Shown here: piece by piece, positions 1-8,726 of the stretch
Numbering within the stretch: position 1 is the stretch's first letter
Layout of the letters: each line of letters starts with the position of its first letter
Source: Pedobacter insulae
Lineage (GTDB): Bacteria > Bacteroidota > Bacteroidia > Sphingobacteriales > Sphingobacteriaceae
NCBI RefSeq assembly: GCF_900113525.1
Contig: NZ_FOPP01000002.1
Location: 494,897 to 558,896 of the forward strand
Length of the DNA stretch: 64,000 nucleotides
Direction of reading: 5' to 3'
Notes under the pieces: generated by a model
The model's database searches: none
What the model was told of the DNA's origin: nothing
The model's input: the letters and a program-made list of their open reading frames with translations, nothing else
Translations under genes and position numbers: made by a program

Positions 1-1320
1 GTAAGTGCTGATATTACTAGAAACGTGGGTAGTTCGGGGTGGCTATTGGTGGTTTGGTTAATTACAGGCTTCATGACCCTTACCGCGGCACTTAGTTATG
101 GCGAATTAAGTTCGATGTTTCCTAAGGCTGGCGGACAATATGTTTATCTTAAAGAAGCTTACAATCCGTTAGTCAGTTTTTTATATGGATGGAGTTTTTT
201 CACCGTGATTCAGACGGCTACCATTGCCGCAGTTGGAGTCGCTTTTGCGAAATTTACAGCTTACTTAATTCCGGTATTTAGTGAAGACTTAGTGTTTGTA
301 GATTTAGGGTTCTTGACAATTTCCCCTGCCCAAATGTTAGCGATCGGTGTGATAGTCATTTTAACTTATATCAATAGCAGAGGGGTAAATAGTGGTAAAG
401 CCATTCAAACTACTTTCACGCTAACCAAATTATTGAGTCTTTTCGGCCTAATTGTTTTTGGCTTGTTCTTTTTAGATAGTGGTATATGGGAAAAAAACTG
501 GCAAAATAGCTGGACATTGGCGCCATTAACCATCGGTGGAAGTTTGGGTTCGTATACCACCTTAGCAGCCTTTGGTGCCATTGCTGCAGCGATGGTTGGT
601 TCAATTTTTAGCAGTGATTCATGGCACAATGTAACATTTATTGCGGGCGAAATTAAAAACCCTGCGAAGAACATCGGCTTGAGTCTGGCCTTGGGAACAC
701 TCATTGTGACCGTTTTATATATGTTAACCAATATGATGTATATCGGCGTATTATCTTTGCACGATATTGCCTATGCAGATAAAGACCGCGTAGCTGTATC
801 AGCTGCCAATTTCATCTTTGGTACCTCAGGAACAATTATTATCGCTTTGATGATTATGGTATCAACCTTTGGTTGTAACAACGGTTTGATCATGGCGGGG
901 GCTAGAGTGTATTATTCAATGGCGAAAGACGGACTCTTTTTTAAAAAAGCTGGAACGCTTAACAAAAATGCGGTACCCGGTTTCGGTTTATGGATCCAAT
1001 GCCTTTTTGCTTGTTTATGGTGTCTTAGTGGAAAATATGGAGATTTATTAGATATGATTTCCTTCGTGGTCGTGCTGTTTTATATGCTGACCATTTTTGG
1101 TATTTTTATATTACGTAAAAAGCGCCCTGATGCAGATAGGCCTTATAAGGCATTTGGTTATCCAGTTTTACCTATTGTGTATATACTAATGGGTTTGGCA
1201 TTTTGCACATTGCTCATCATTTTTAAGCCGAAATTTACTTGGCCGGGCTTAATTATTACACTAATAGGCATTCCAGTATATTACTTGGTTGGGTTTTTAA
1301 ATAAAAAAGGAGTTAAATAG
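1..1320 (+). CDS. APC-family amino acid permease, 5' end outside window
   Basis: This is an integral inner-membrane transporter of the amino acid-polyamine-organocation superfamily. The reading frame is open to the first base of the window, with residues V-S-A-D-I-T-R-N before the first possible GTG start at 25, so the true start and the first membrane segment lie upstream. The visible 439 residues are mostly hydrophobic helices, about eleven of them. An early stretch has the family pattern L-S-Y-G-E-L followed by P-K-A-G-G-Q-Y-V-Y at about residues 37-55, the TM2/TM3 region of APC proteins. A late R-P-Y-K-A-F-G-Y-P segment near residue 385 is typical of LAT-like members. Substrate cannot be told from sequence; an amino acid or a small peptide-derived solute is likely because a secreted peptidase follows downstream. 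Confidence 0.85.
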   Translation, partial: VSADITRNVGSSGWLLVVWLITGFMTLTAALSYGELSSMFPKAGGQYVYLKEAYNPLVSFLYGWSFFTVIQTATIAAVGVAFAKFTAYLIPVFSEDLVFVDLGFLTISPAQMLAIGVIVILTYINSRGVNSGKAIQTTFTLTKLLSLFGLIVFGLFFLDSGIWEKNWQNSWTLAPLTIGGSLGSYTTLAAFGAIAAAMVGSIFSSDSWHNVTFIAGEIKNPAKNIGLSLALGTLIVTVLYMLTNMMYIGVLSLHDIAYADKDRVAVSAANFIFGTSGTIIIALMIMVSTFGCNNGLIMAGARVYYSMAKDGLFFKKAGTLNKNAVPGFGLWIQCLFACLWCLSGKYGDLLDMISFVVVLFYMLTIFGIFILRKKRPDADRPYKAFGYPVLPIVYILMGLAFCTLLIIFKPKFTWPGLIITLIGIPVYYLVGFLNKKGVK

Positions 1321-1389
1321 GGATTGTCTATTAATATGTGATGCATCTGGAAAAGGATTTACACAAGTATGTGCAATTCCTGTGAATTT

Positions 1390-1450
1390 CCGTCATTGCG
1401 AGGCACGAAGCAATCTAACGGCTAGATTGCTTCGTGCCTCGCAATGACGG
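1390..1450. repeat. Perfect 28-bp palindrome, copy 1 of a dispersed repeat
   Basis: Arms 1390-1417 and 1423-1450 are exact reverse complements with a 5-base loop. The arm begins CCGTCATTGCGAGGCACGAA. The same palindrome recurs at 3886-3958 and 7516-7574. A transcript would fold into a very stable hairpin, so it may act as an mRNA 3'-end stabiliser or terminator for the permease, or be a REP/MITE-like mobile palindrome. Confidence 0.85.
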
Positions 1451-1500
1451 ACGAGAGACCACAATGACGGATGATAAGACCACAATGACGGACGACAGAT
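1442..1500. repeat. Three tandem copies of an approx. 20-bp unit
   Basis: CAATGACGG occurs at 1442-1450, 1462-1470 and 1483-1491, with spacing of 20 and 21 bases and similar GAYGA-rich spacers. The first copy is the outer end of the right arm of the palindrome at 1390-1450, so the tandem units look like partial duplications of the palindrome end. Confidence 0.6.
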
Positions 1501-1559
1501 GAGAATGAAGTAGAATTTTATGCCTAGCAGACTAATGACAACAACAAACGAATAATGAT

Positions 1560-3857
1560 ATGAAACGAATTTCTTACTTAAAACCTGCGCTTTTCCTACT
1601 AATTTCTGGCATGAGTTTTTGTGCAAATGCGCAGCAGACTGCACTTCAACCGTTTAAACCTTTTACTGCTGAGTTTTTAGAAGTGATGAAGCAAGCGAGT
1701 TCCCTTGATACGGCATTAAGAAATGTTGCGGCTAACAATAGTATCGTTCCATTTTGGCAACAAGATAAAACCTCGTTTTATTATAGAAAGAATTTGCCGG
1801 GAAGGAATTGGGAGTATGTCTATGTAAACCCACTTGCAGGAACAAAAAAGGTCGCATTCGACCACCACAAATTAGCACAGGTGCTGGGGGCAGCATCTGG
1901 GAAGAAACAAGAGGCCGCACGATTGAGGATAAGCGAAATGTTTTTCAATAAGAACGCCACAGTGTTAACTTTAAAAGCCGAGGGGGAGTGGTTTCAGGTC
2001 AATTTATCGAGCTATAATGCTACCCCAACTACGGATACAGTATATGCCAATTACAATAGAAGACCATCTTTTCAGGATAGAAGGGGACGTGGAAGGTTTG
2101 GCCCGAATTTGAAATCTCCCGATGGAAAAAAGGAAATTGCTTTTCAGGGAGGAAATTTATTTATAAAAGAGCTGTCGACCAATTTGCAAACACAATTAAC
2201 AACGGATGGTACCGCTGAAAAGCCTTACGGATATGGCGTTTGGTCGCCCGATAGCAAAACCTTAGTAGCTTATAAAAGCAACCCTGTTAAAACCAAGGAA
2301 ATTAGCTATATCCTTAGTTCAGTTCCAGGTACAACGAGGGGAGAATTAAAAACCAGACCTTATGCGCAACCGGGCGATGAATTTAGTTCTTATGAGCCTT
2401 TCGTTTTTCATATTGCCACAAAGAAACAGACGAAAGTTGAAACCGACATATTAGATTTAAATGGTCCTCCGCGAATTCAATGGAGAGAGGGGAACAATAG
2501 ATACTATACCTATGAGAAAACTGACCGTGGGCATCAGCGCTTTAGAATTATCGAAGTTGATACCCAAACGGGGAAAACGAGAAATGTAGTTGACGAGAAA
2601 ACTAACACTTTTATTTACCAGAACAGAGTATTTACCAGTTATTTGCCTAAAACAAATGAGATTATATGGACAAGTGAACAAGATGGATGGCAACATGTTT
2701 ATTTGGTGAATGGTATAACGGGTAAACAGCATCAAATTACTAAGGGAAACTGGGTGGTGCGCAATGTCGATAGTGTCGATCAAGTTAAACGTCAGCTTTG
2801 GTTTAGAGCAAGCGGAGTAAATTCCAATGAAGATCCTTATTATATCCATTATTACCGCATTGGTTTTGATGGGAAGGGAATGTTAGATCTAACACCAGAA
2901 AAAGGAAATCATACGGTTACTTATACCCCTGATAAAAAATATTATATCGACACCTATTCTCAGGTTAATATTGCACCAGTGATGGAGTTCAGACGAGTTG
3001 CCGACGGCAAGAAACTAATGGAAGTGGAGAGGGGCTCCGCAGCAGCGTACCTTGCAACCGGTGTTAAATTACCAGAACCCTTTATGGCAAAGGGAAGAGA
3101 TGGTATTACGGATATTTGGGGCGTAATTTGTCGGCCGTCCCACCTAGATCCTAATAAAACTTATCCGGTTATAGAAAATATTTATGCGGGTCCGCAGGAC
3201 AGTTTTGTGCCTAAAAATTTTATGCCTGTTAGTGAAATGCAGAGTATTGCAGAATTGGGATTTATCGTAGTGCAAATTGATGGAATGGGTACAGCTAATC
3301 GTTCAAAAGCTTTTCATGATGTGGCTTGGAAAAATCTGGCTGATGCTGGTTTTCCTGATCGGATTGCGTGGATGAAAGCAATGGCTACAAAGTATCCCTA
3401 CGCTGATATTAGCAGGGTTGGTGTTTACGGAACGTCTGCAGGTGGACAAAATTCGGCGGGTGCTTTGTTGTTCCATCCTGAGTTTTATAAAACCGCAGTC
3501 TCAGCCTGCGGTTGCCATGATAACCGGGTAGATAAGCAATGGTGGAATGAACAGTGGATGGGATATCCCGTTGGTCCACATTATGCAGCCCAATCTAATA
3601 TAACCAACGCACATAAATTGGAAGGAGATCTTTTACTTATTGTTGGTGAAGCGGATGAGAATGTACCGGCAGAATCGACTTATCGAATGGGCGATGCGCT
3701 CATTAAGGCAAATAAGGATTTCGAGATTTTAACTATTCCAGGAATGGGACATAGCGATGGCGGTACGTACGGAAGGCGCAGAAAACGTGAGTTCTTTATT
3801 AAACATTTGCTCAACATTGAGCTACCTAGCCGAAATAATCAAACTGCAACACGTTAA
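1560..3857 (+). CDS. Secreted S9-family peptidase (prolyl oligopeptidase / DPP-IV type)
   Basis: A 765-residue serine peptidase of clan SC. A signal peptide covers about residues 1-24, ending A-N-A-Q, so it is exported to the periplasm or outer membrane. Residues of about 90-500 form the DPP-IV-type beta-propeller, and about 530-755 the alpha/beta-hydrolase domain. The catalytic triad can be read directly: Ser626 in G-T-S-A-G-G, Asp699 in G-E-A-D-E-N, His731 in G-M-G-H-S. The family cleaves short peptides, usually after proline or alanine; exact specificity is not visible. The ATG is the only sensible start before the signal peptide. It is monocistronic-looking, with dispersed palindromes on both sides. 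Confidence 0.9.
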   Translation: MKRISYLKPALFLLISGMSFCANAQQTALQPFKPFTAEFLEVMKQASSLDTALRNVAANNSIVPFWQQDKTSFYYRKNLPGRNWEYVYVNPLAGTKKVAFDHHKLAQVLGAASGKKQEAARLRISEMFFNKNATVLTLKAEGEWFQVNLSSYNATPTTDTVYANYNRRPSFQDRRGRGRFGPNLKSPDGKKEIAFQGGNLFIKELSTNLQTQLTTDGTAEKPYGYGVWSPDSKTLVAYKSNPVKTKEISYILSSVPGTTRGELKTRPYAQPGDEFSSYEPFVFHIATKKQTKVETDILDLNGPPRIQWREGNNRYYTYEKTDRGHQRFRIIEVDTQTGKTRNVVDEKTNTFIYQNRVFTSYLPKTNEIIWTSEQDGWQHVYLVNGITGKQHQITKGNWVVRNVDSVDQVKRQLWFRASGVNSNEDPYYIHYYRIGFDGKGMLDLTPEKGNHTVTYTPDKKYYIDTYSQVNIAPVMEFRRVADGKKLMEVERGSAAAYLATGVKLPEPFMAKGRDGITDIWGVICRPSHLDPNKTYPVIENIYAGPQDSFVPKNFMPVSEMQSIAELGFIVVQIDGMGTANRSKAFHDVAWKNLADAGFPDRIAWMKAMATKYPYADISRVGVYGTSAGGQNSAGALLFHPEFYKTAVSACGCHDNRVDKQWWNEQWMGYPVGPHYAAQSNITNAHKLEGDLLLIVGEADENVPAESTYRMGDALIKANKDFEILTIPGMGHSDGGTYGRRRKREFFIKHLLNIELPSRNNQTATR

Positions 3858-3885
3858 CGTCGTGGGTAAATACAAACGGTTTCAT

Positions 3886-3958
3886 CGTCATTGCGAGGTA
3901 CGAAGCAATCTTACAGCACACCATTAGAAAGGAGATTGCTTCGTACCTCGCAATGGCG
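3886..3958. repeat. Dispersed palindrome, copy 2, with compensatory change
   Basis: Arms 3886-3911 and 3933-3958 pair over 26 bases with one T/G position. Relative to copies 1 and 3, both arms changed at the paired site (GAGGCACG to GAGGTACG and CGTGCCTC to CGTACCTC), a covarying pair that keeps the stem. The loop is 21 bases and differs from the other copies. It lies between the S9 peptidase and the GH43 gene. Confidence 0.85.
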
Positions 3959-3977
3959 AATAACCACTCAAAGACGA

Positions 3978-6900
3978 ATGCCACCTCCAAAACAACAACT
4001 TATGCTACGATACTTAGTTCTATTAATTTTGTGTTGTTTCAGTACAGCTTTGCTTGCTCAAACTCATCAACAGCCGGGTAAAGGAAACCCTATTATTCCA
4101 GGTTATTTTGCCGACCCAACTGTGAAAAAGTTTGGCGATACCTATTATATCTATGCAACGACGGATGGGAATGGAGGAGGTTTCGGTCCATCGCAGGTAT
4201 GGATGTCGAAAGACTTTGTAAACTGGTCGCTGCAAGATATGAACTGGCCAACAACCCATCATTACTGGGCACCAGATGTAACACAAGGAAACGATGGTAA
4301 GTATTACATTTACTATTGCCAGCCGGTAGAAATTTTTGGAGCAGTGGGCGATACGCCGGTGGGTCCGTGGACCTCCTTATTGCCAGAAGGAAAGCCAATA
4401 GTACCCAATTTTTTAGTTCCTAATGTGATTACGCTCGATGGGCAGACCTTTAGAGACGATGATGGAAAATTCTACATGTATTGGGGTACTTGGGGCATTT
4501 ACCCTAACCATGGTTGTGGGGTGGGTTTAATGAATGCTGATATGAAGTCTTTTGCGCAGTTAGCACAAATTCCCAATACGGTGGCGAAGGATTTTTTCGA
4601 AGCCCCATTTATGTTTAAGAGGAATGGTATTTATTATTTAACCTACTCTTCTGGTCGTTGTGAAGATGGTACCTATAGGGTTCAGTATGTAATGAGTAAA
4701 ACCGGGCCAATGGGACCATTCGTGTTCGGAAAGAACAATCCGGTGCTTTCTACCAATGCAGATGGCACAGTTCATGGGCCTGGACATCAGTCCGTTTTAC
4801 AGCAAGGTGCCGACTTTTACATGATATATCATAGGCACAATAATCCGAATAACGAAGGTGGCTATCACCGACAAGTTGTAGCCGATAAGATGGAATTTGA
4901 TTCGGAAGGAAATATTGTTAAAATTAATCCAACTCATGAAGGAGTAGGTTATTTAGCTAAAAATAGTAACCCATTCCCTAATTTAGCTTTTAATGCAAAA
5001 GTTAAAGCTTCTTCGTTTTATGGTGAAGATTTTAAGCCGGGTTTTGCCGTTGATGATCATAATGGAACGCTATGGAAGCCAAAAAATAATACGGTTTCTT
5101 CGTGGCTAGAACTAGATTTGGGGACTGTTAAGCGTGTGAAGAGCATTCATACGCAATTTGAATATGCCACATGGTATTACCAATATAGAATTGATTATTC
5201 TGTGGACGGTAAAATATGGAAAGTATACGCTGATAAAACGCAAAACACGAAGCATGGAAGTCCAGTTATAGATTTTGGGGATGTAAAGGCCCGTTATCTT
5301 AAATTAACCATTACTGATACTGAATATCCGGGGTTAAACAAGGCTGTGTGGAACATAAAAGTCTTCGATAACGATGCGTATCGCCCAAATGCAATTACCA
5401 CTACCAAAAAGTTGGCCGATCACCGTACATATACTCCCCAAGGTTTAATTGTAGACCTTAACGCTAAATCTTTGAAAGTTGGAAGCAGTGTAAGCGAATG
5501 GCTAAATGCAGGTAAGGTGAAAGGTGTTTTTTCTACCGATCAAACAGAGGCGCCAGTTGTGGATATTATCGGAGGGAAAAAAGCACTGGTTTTTCCGGGA
5601 AAGTCTTATTTTAAATCCAGCTTCAAAGCACCAGGTTCTTTAAGTGGAAACAGTAGTTTTACTGCAGCAATGTGGGTTTATAATCCAACAATTGGGGATG
5701 AAGAGCCAATTCTTTCTTGGACCCAACGCGGAGGAGTAGATTTAACAAATGCCACCGTTGGTTATGGCCGCAATAGAAACTGGGGTGCAGTAGCCCACAT
5801 GGGTTGGCCTGATATGCCCTATAAAAAATTACCGGAAGCTGGGAAATGGCATCATATAGCATTGGTGTTTGATGGTACTATGGAACGACTGTATGTGGAT
5901 GGTGTGTTGGATACCGAGGAACGGAAAATGCTTTTTATCAACCGGCTTAGTGAGATTTATATCGGTACTACTCCAGATCGAAATGCTTACTTCTCGGGTG
6001 CAATAGCCTCCGTAAAGCTCTATGATACTCCACTTTCGGCAAATGAGGTAAAGAAATTGGCAACTGAAAATAACGATTCGGAGGCGGCTTTATATTTCGA
6101 GTCTACTTCATTGGACTATGGTAAGCTAAAGGCTTGGAAAAATGAGGGTTTTGCTGGTGGGAATTTAGTGCCAGCCGAAAACCCTCTCATAGTTGAAGAT
6201 ATGGAAAGTAAAGTTGCACTTAATTTGGGAAATGGCGGTAAAGTTACTTTTGATAAAGCTAGTCCTTCAGCTGAAAAGCCTTTTACCATCGTTGCACAGG
6301 TATTTGCTTCATCGGCTAAACAAGACTTAACTTTTAGTATGGGCGCTAAGCGCTTAAAAATTAAGGGGACTGGAAAATGGGAGCATGTAGTAAGCACTTT
6401 TGATGGCCGCCTCCATCAAACCTATATAAATGGCATAATCGATAAACAGAACATTGTTAATGTAGAGAAAATTAGTCGTAATGGTTTTAACATCTTTACA
6501 AATAATGAGGGAGCTGAAAGTTCCAAAAATGGAATTGCCTCACTTATTCTTTATAATTATGCACTTAGCCACAATGCCGCATTAGCTCAATATGAAAGTT
6601 GGCAGCAACACAAACTTGCATCCAGTGTAGTTGCTGAATTTGAACAGCAACCGATTGCTATTTCACCAACAATGATTACCATGTCTGCGAAGATTGCGAA
6701 AATGCCAGGCAAGGGCGTGAAATACTATTTTACCACCAACGATGGGCTGTTTAACAGTGGGTGGATAAATGATAAAAAGTTTACGAACTTTGGTTTAATT
6801 GAAGAGAAGACCTATCAATATACCGTTAAAGCAAGAGATAACTTTGGCAATGTAACTCTGCCGGCGGTTTATGTTAACGTAAATACCGCTAAAAATCAGT

Positions 6901-7550
6901 TTAAGATATTTAACAATGGTTTTAGTACTAACATTGATTTTAAGAATGGAGTTTCTTCAACCGGATGGGATGGTCTGATGGGCAATGCAGACCAGGCAGC
7001 TGTTGCAGAAGGGGTGTTAACCTTGTCGTCTACCAATACAAAATGGGATAGATCTACTCCACTTGGCCCCTTTTTATACAAAACCATTAGTGGCAATTTT
7101 GTTGCTGAAGTTAATTTGACCGATATGAGTGGCTTGAAAGAAAGAAAAGCTAATGGCGCTAGTGACGTAGGCCTCATGGTACGGAATGCAGAAAACGGTG
7201 GTTTGTTGCAAAACAGTGTGATGCTGGGGTGGGGGATTGGCAATATGGTTACGAATTTCGGTAGCCGTGGTCGTATTCAAACCAATAATAATACTGCTTT
7301 CAATTTTCATAGATATCTGCAGATTGAGCGTGATGGAAATATATTTTATTTGAGATCAAGTGAGGATGGCAAATCTTGGAAAGAGTTACCAGGAAGTCCG
7401 GTGCTACGTACTGATATGGACAAGAAGCCTCTTCAAATTGGCCTATATCATGCTACTTATGGTGAACAAAGTGGATACGGTTCGTTTAGTAATTTTAGGA
7501 TTGATCAACGAAAAACGTCATTGCGAGGCACGAAGCAATCTCACGACTAG
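3978..7550 (+). CDS. Secreted multidomain GH43 glycosidase with discoidin and LamG-like domains
   Basis: An exported arabinanase/arabinofuranosidase/xylosidase-type enzyme of about 1190 residues. The signal peptide is L-R-Y-L-V-L-L-I-L-C-C onward, ending L-L-A-Q. The GH43 five-bladed propeller (about 35-340) shows A-D-P-T (catalytic Asp near residue 46), a second Asp in T-F-R-D-D-D-G-K and a Glu in F-F-E-A-P-F. Then come an F5/8 type C (discoidin, CBM32-like) domain at about 355-475, two concanavalin/LamG-like domains at about 500-690 and 700-880, and a C-terminal beta-sandwich at about 990-1180. A longer frame starts at 3891, but that stretch lies inside the palindromic repeat; ATG 3978 or 4002 gives the proper leader. 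The last ten residues and stop are encoded by another copy of the repeat. The Nudix-type sugar regulator nearby fits arabinose-containing substrates (inference). Confidence 0.85.
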   Translation: MPPPKQQLMLRYLVLLILCCFSTALLAQTHQQPGKGNPIIPGYFADPTVKKFGDTYYIYATTDGNGGGFGPSQVWMSKDFVNWSLQDMNWPTTHHYWAPDVTQGNDGKYYIYYCQPVEIFGAVGDTPVGPWTSLLPEGKPIVPNFLVPNVITLDGQTFRDDDGKFYMYWGTWGIYPNHGCGVGLMNADMKSFAQLAQIPNTVAKDFFEAPFMFKRNGIYYLTYSSGRCEDGTYRVQYVMSKTGPMGPFVFGKNNPVLSTNADGTVHGPGHQSVLQQGADFYMIYHRHNNPNNEGGYHRQVVADKMEFDSEGNIVKINPTHEGVGYLAKNSNPFPNLAFNAKVKASSFYGEDFKPGFAVDDHNGTLWKPKNNTVSSWLELDLGTVKRVKSIHTQFEYATWYYQYRIDYSVDGKIWKVYADKTQNTKHGSPVIDFGDVKARYLKLTITDTEYPGLNKAVWNIKVFDNDAYRPNAITTTKKLADHRTYTPQGLIVDLNAKSLKVGSSVSEWLNAGKVKGVFSTDQTEAPVVDIIGGKKALVFPGKSYFKSSFKAPGSLSGNSSFTAAMWVYNPTIGDEEPILSWTQRGGVDLTNATVGYGRNRNWGAVAHMGWPDMPYKKLPEAGKWHHIALVFDGTMERLYVDGVLDTEERKMLFINRLSEIYIGTTPDRNAYFSGAIASVKLYDTPLSANEVKKLATENNDSEAALYFESTSLDYGKLKAWKNEGFAGGNLVPAENPLIVEDMESKVALNLGNGGKVTFDKASPSAEKPFTIVAQVFASSAKQDLTFSMGAKRLKIKGTGKWEHVVSTFDGRLHQTYINGIIDKQNIVNVEKISRNGFNIFTNNEGAESSKNGIASLILYNYALSHNAALAQYESWQQHKLASSVVAEFEQQPIAISPTMITMSAKIAKMPGKGVKYYFTTNDGLFNSGWINDKKFTNFGLIEEKTYQYTVKARDNFGNVTLPAVYVNVNTAKNQFKIFNNGFSTNIDFKNGVSSTGWDGLMGNADQAAVAEGVLTLSSTNTKWDRSTPLGPFLYKTISGNFVAEVNLTDMSGLKERKANGASDVGLMVRNAENGGLLQNSVMLGWGIGNMVTNFGSRGRIQTNNNTAFNFHRYLQIERDGNIFYLRSSEDGKSWKELPGSPVLRTDMDKKPLQIGLYHATYGEQSGYGSFSNFRIDQRKTSLRGTKQSHD

Positions 7551-7574
7551 ATTGCTTCGTGCCTCGCAATGACG
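7516..7574. repeat. Dispersed palindrome, copy 3, overlapping the GH43 3' end
   Basis: Arms 7516-7541 and 7549-7574 are exact 26-base reverse complements with a 7-base loop. The left arm is translated as the last residues of the GH43 protein (S-L-R-G-T-K-Q-S-H-D) and the loop/right-arm junction supplies the TAG stop. The repeat has therefore replaced the original gene end, or inserted just before it. Confidence 0.85.
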
Positions 7575-7689
7575 GAAGTTAGTTAACAAAAACAGGCTGA
7601 TCTTGTTTTTTTGTTTACTAGAGCCACAGTGGAGTCGGCCACAGTAATCTGACTACTAAATTGCTTCACTACATATTAGTTTGCACGAT

Positions 7690-7878
7690 TTACGTATTTC
7701 TAACGGTTCTATTGCTCGGGTTTTCATAGTCCCAGCTTAACAAGCCTATGGCTGTATTGACGTCTTTAATACATTGGGTAGTTACTTGTGTTTCTTTGGT
7801 GGGTGGAAGATCTTCAGCCTCTGTAATAGCGCCTAGCTCAGTTACCAATGGAATATCAAACTTTACAGCTGGTAGATT
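7690..7878 (-). pseudogene. SusD/RagB gene fossil (internal fragment)
   Basis: The 334-base gap between the GH43 repeat and the Nudix regulator contains an open minus-strand stretch of about 62 codons without a start, bounded upstream by TAA at 7879-7881. Its translation contains F-D-I-P-L-V-T-E, then a C-I-K-D-V-N-T-A-I-G-L-L-S-W-D-Y-E-N segment. This matches the SusD core region: the intact SusD at 10441-12015 has G-D-V-P-L-V-T-E and L-L-S-W-T-Y-E-N at the same spacing. No signal peptide or C-terminal part is present. I read it as a decayed remnant of a former SusD gene. The rest of the gap shows nothing further. Confidence 0.55.
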
Positions 7879-7909
7879 TTACCAAACATTAGGGTGATCG
7901 GTGGGGGAT

Positions 7910-8617
7910 TTAACCTATAAGGTTGCCAGGATTGGGTATAAAGTTAAGGAATGCTTGGAAGTTAGCTTCATATTTATCTTCATCTAGCTTAAAATAAAAG
8001 GCACCTTTTTTTGAACTTGATTTATCTTTTTCATCAAGTCTGATGAGTAATTTACTGGAGTTTATTTTACGGATTAAGTTTCGGTTGTCAATTGTAGTGC
8101 CATATACCTGCTCGTACAGTTTTTGAAGTTGAGGAATGGTAAACTTTTTGGGTAGCAGCTCAAATAGAATAGGATGGATAGCCGCCTTATATCTTATTTT
8201 GCGTTTGGCTTCATCCACCATTTTATCATGGTCAAAAATAAGCCTGGGCAGCTCATTGAGCAAAAACCATTCGGGATGGTATTGGTCATTAATTTGCATC
8301 TTATATTTGTTTATATCAATTAATGCACAATAGGCAACCGATAATGTCCGCTCAATAGGATCACGATCTGGTGTGCCATAAGCTTTCAGTTGTTCTAAAT
8401 AAACCTCCTTTAAACCCGTCAATTGATATAATATTCGTTCGGCGGCCTCATATAAATTTTCGTTTCCGCCAATAAATCCGCCCATTAAGCTCCACTCATC
8501 TTTTCTAGGTTCAAAGCCTCTTTTAATAAGTAGTAATTTTAGATTTTCGCCATCGTAACCAAATATGATACAGTCTACTGCAACTAAGATGCGAGTTTGG
8601 TCGGTATATAGTCTCAT
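7910..8617 (-). CDS. Nudix-fold transcriptional regulator (NrtR/AraR-like)
   Basis: A 235-residue cytoplasmic protein. Residues 5-140 form a Nudix fold and about 150-225 a winged-helix DNA-binding domain, the NrtR architecture. The Nudix box runs from Gly47: E53 and R61 are kept, but the metal-binding glutamates of the R-E-U-x-E-E core are replaced (I62, Q65, L66), so it is predicted to bind a ligand and not hydrolyse it. In Bacteroides, an NrtR-family member (AraR) controls arabinose genes, and many Bacteroidota paralogues control sugar use. Here it sits between a GH43 gene and a SusC/SusD operon, so control of one or both is likely (inference). It is transcribed toward the SusD fossil. Confidence 0.8.
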   Translation of the reverse strand: MRLYTDQTRILVAVDCIIFGYDGENLKLLLIKRGFEPRKDEWSLMGGFIGGNENLYEAAERILYQLTGLKEVYLEQLKAYGTPDRDPIERTLSVAYCALIDINKYKMQINDQYHPEWFLLNELPRLIFDHDKMVDEAKRKIRYKAAIHPILFELLPKKFTIPQLQKLYEQVYGTTIDNRNLIRKINSSKLLIRLDEKDKSSSKKGAFYFKLDEDKYEANFQAFLNFIPNPGNLIG

Positions 8618-8657
8618 TAACGTATTTTATGAAGTTAAGATAGTAGTTTTTGGATAT

Positions 8658-8704
8658 AAAAAAGCAATCACTTTAACAAATATTTGATTTGTCAAAGTGA
8701 TTGC
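8658..8704 (-). terminator. Rho-independent terminator of the SusC/SusD-fasciclin operon
   Basis: Arms 8664-8681 and 8687-8704 pair over 18 bases with a single mismatch around a 5-base loop. Read on the minus strand the hairpin is followed by six T residues. It lies 22 bases after the stop of the last gene of the minus-strand operon. Confidence 0.85.
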
Positions 8705-8726
8705 CTAAGTTTTAAAAAGAAATCGA

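Noticed and set aside
1393..1644. 83-residue minus-strand frame over the palindrome
   Set aside because: Built from the repeat and the antisense of the S9 leader; no domain.
3891..3977. N-terminal extension of the GH43 frame
   Set aside because: The residues are encoded by the palindromic repeat and precede a normal signal peptide.
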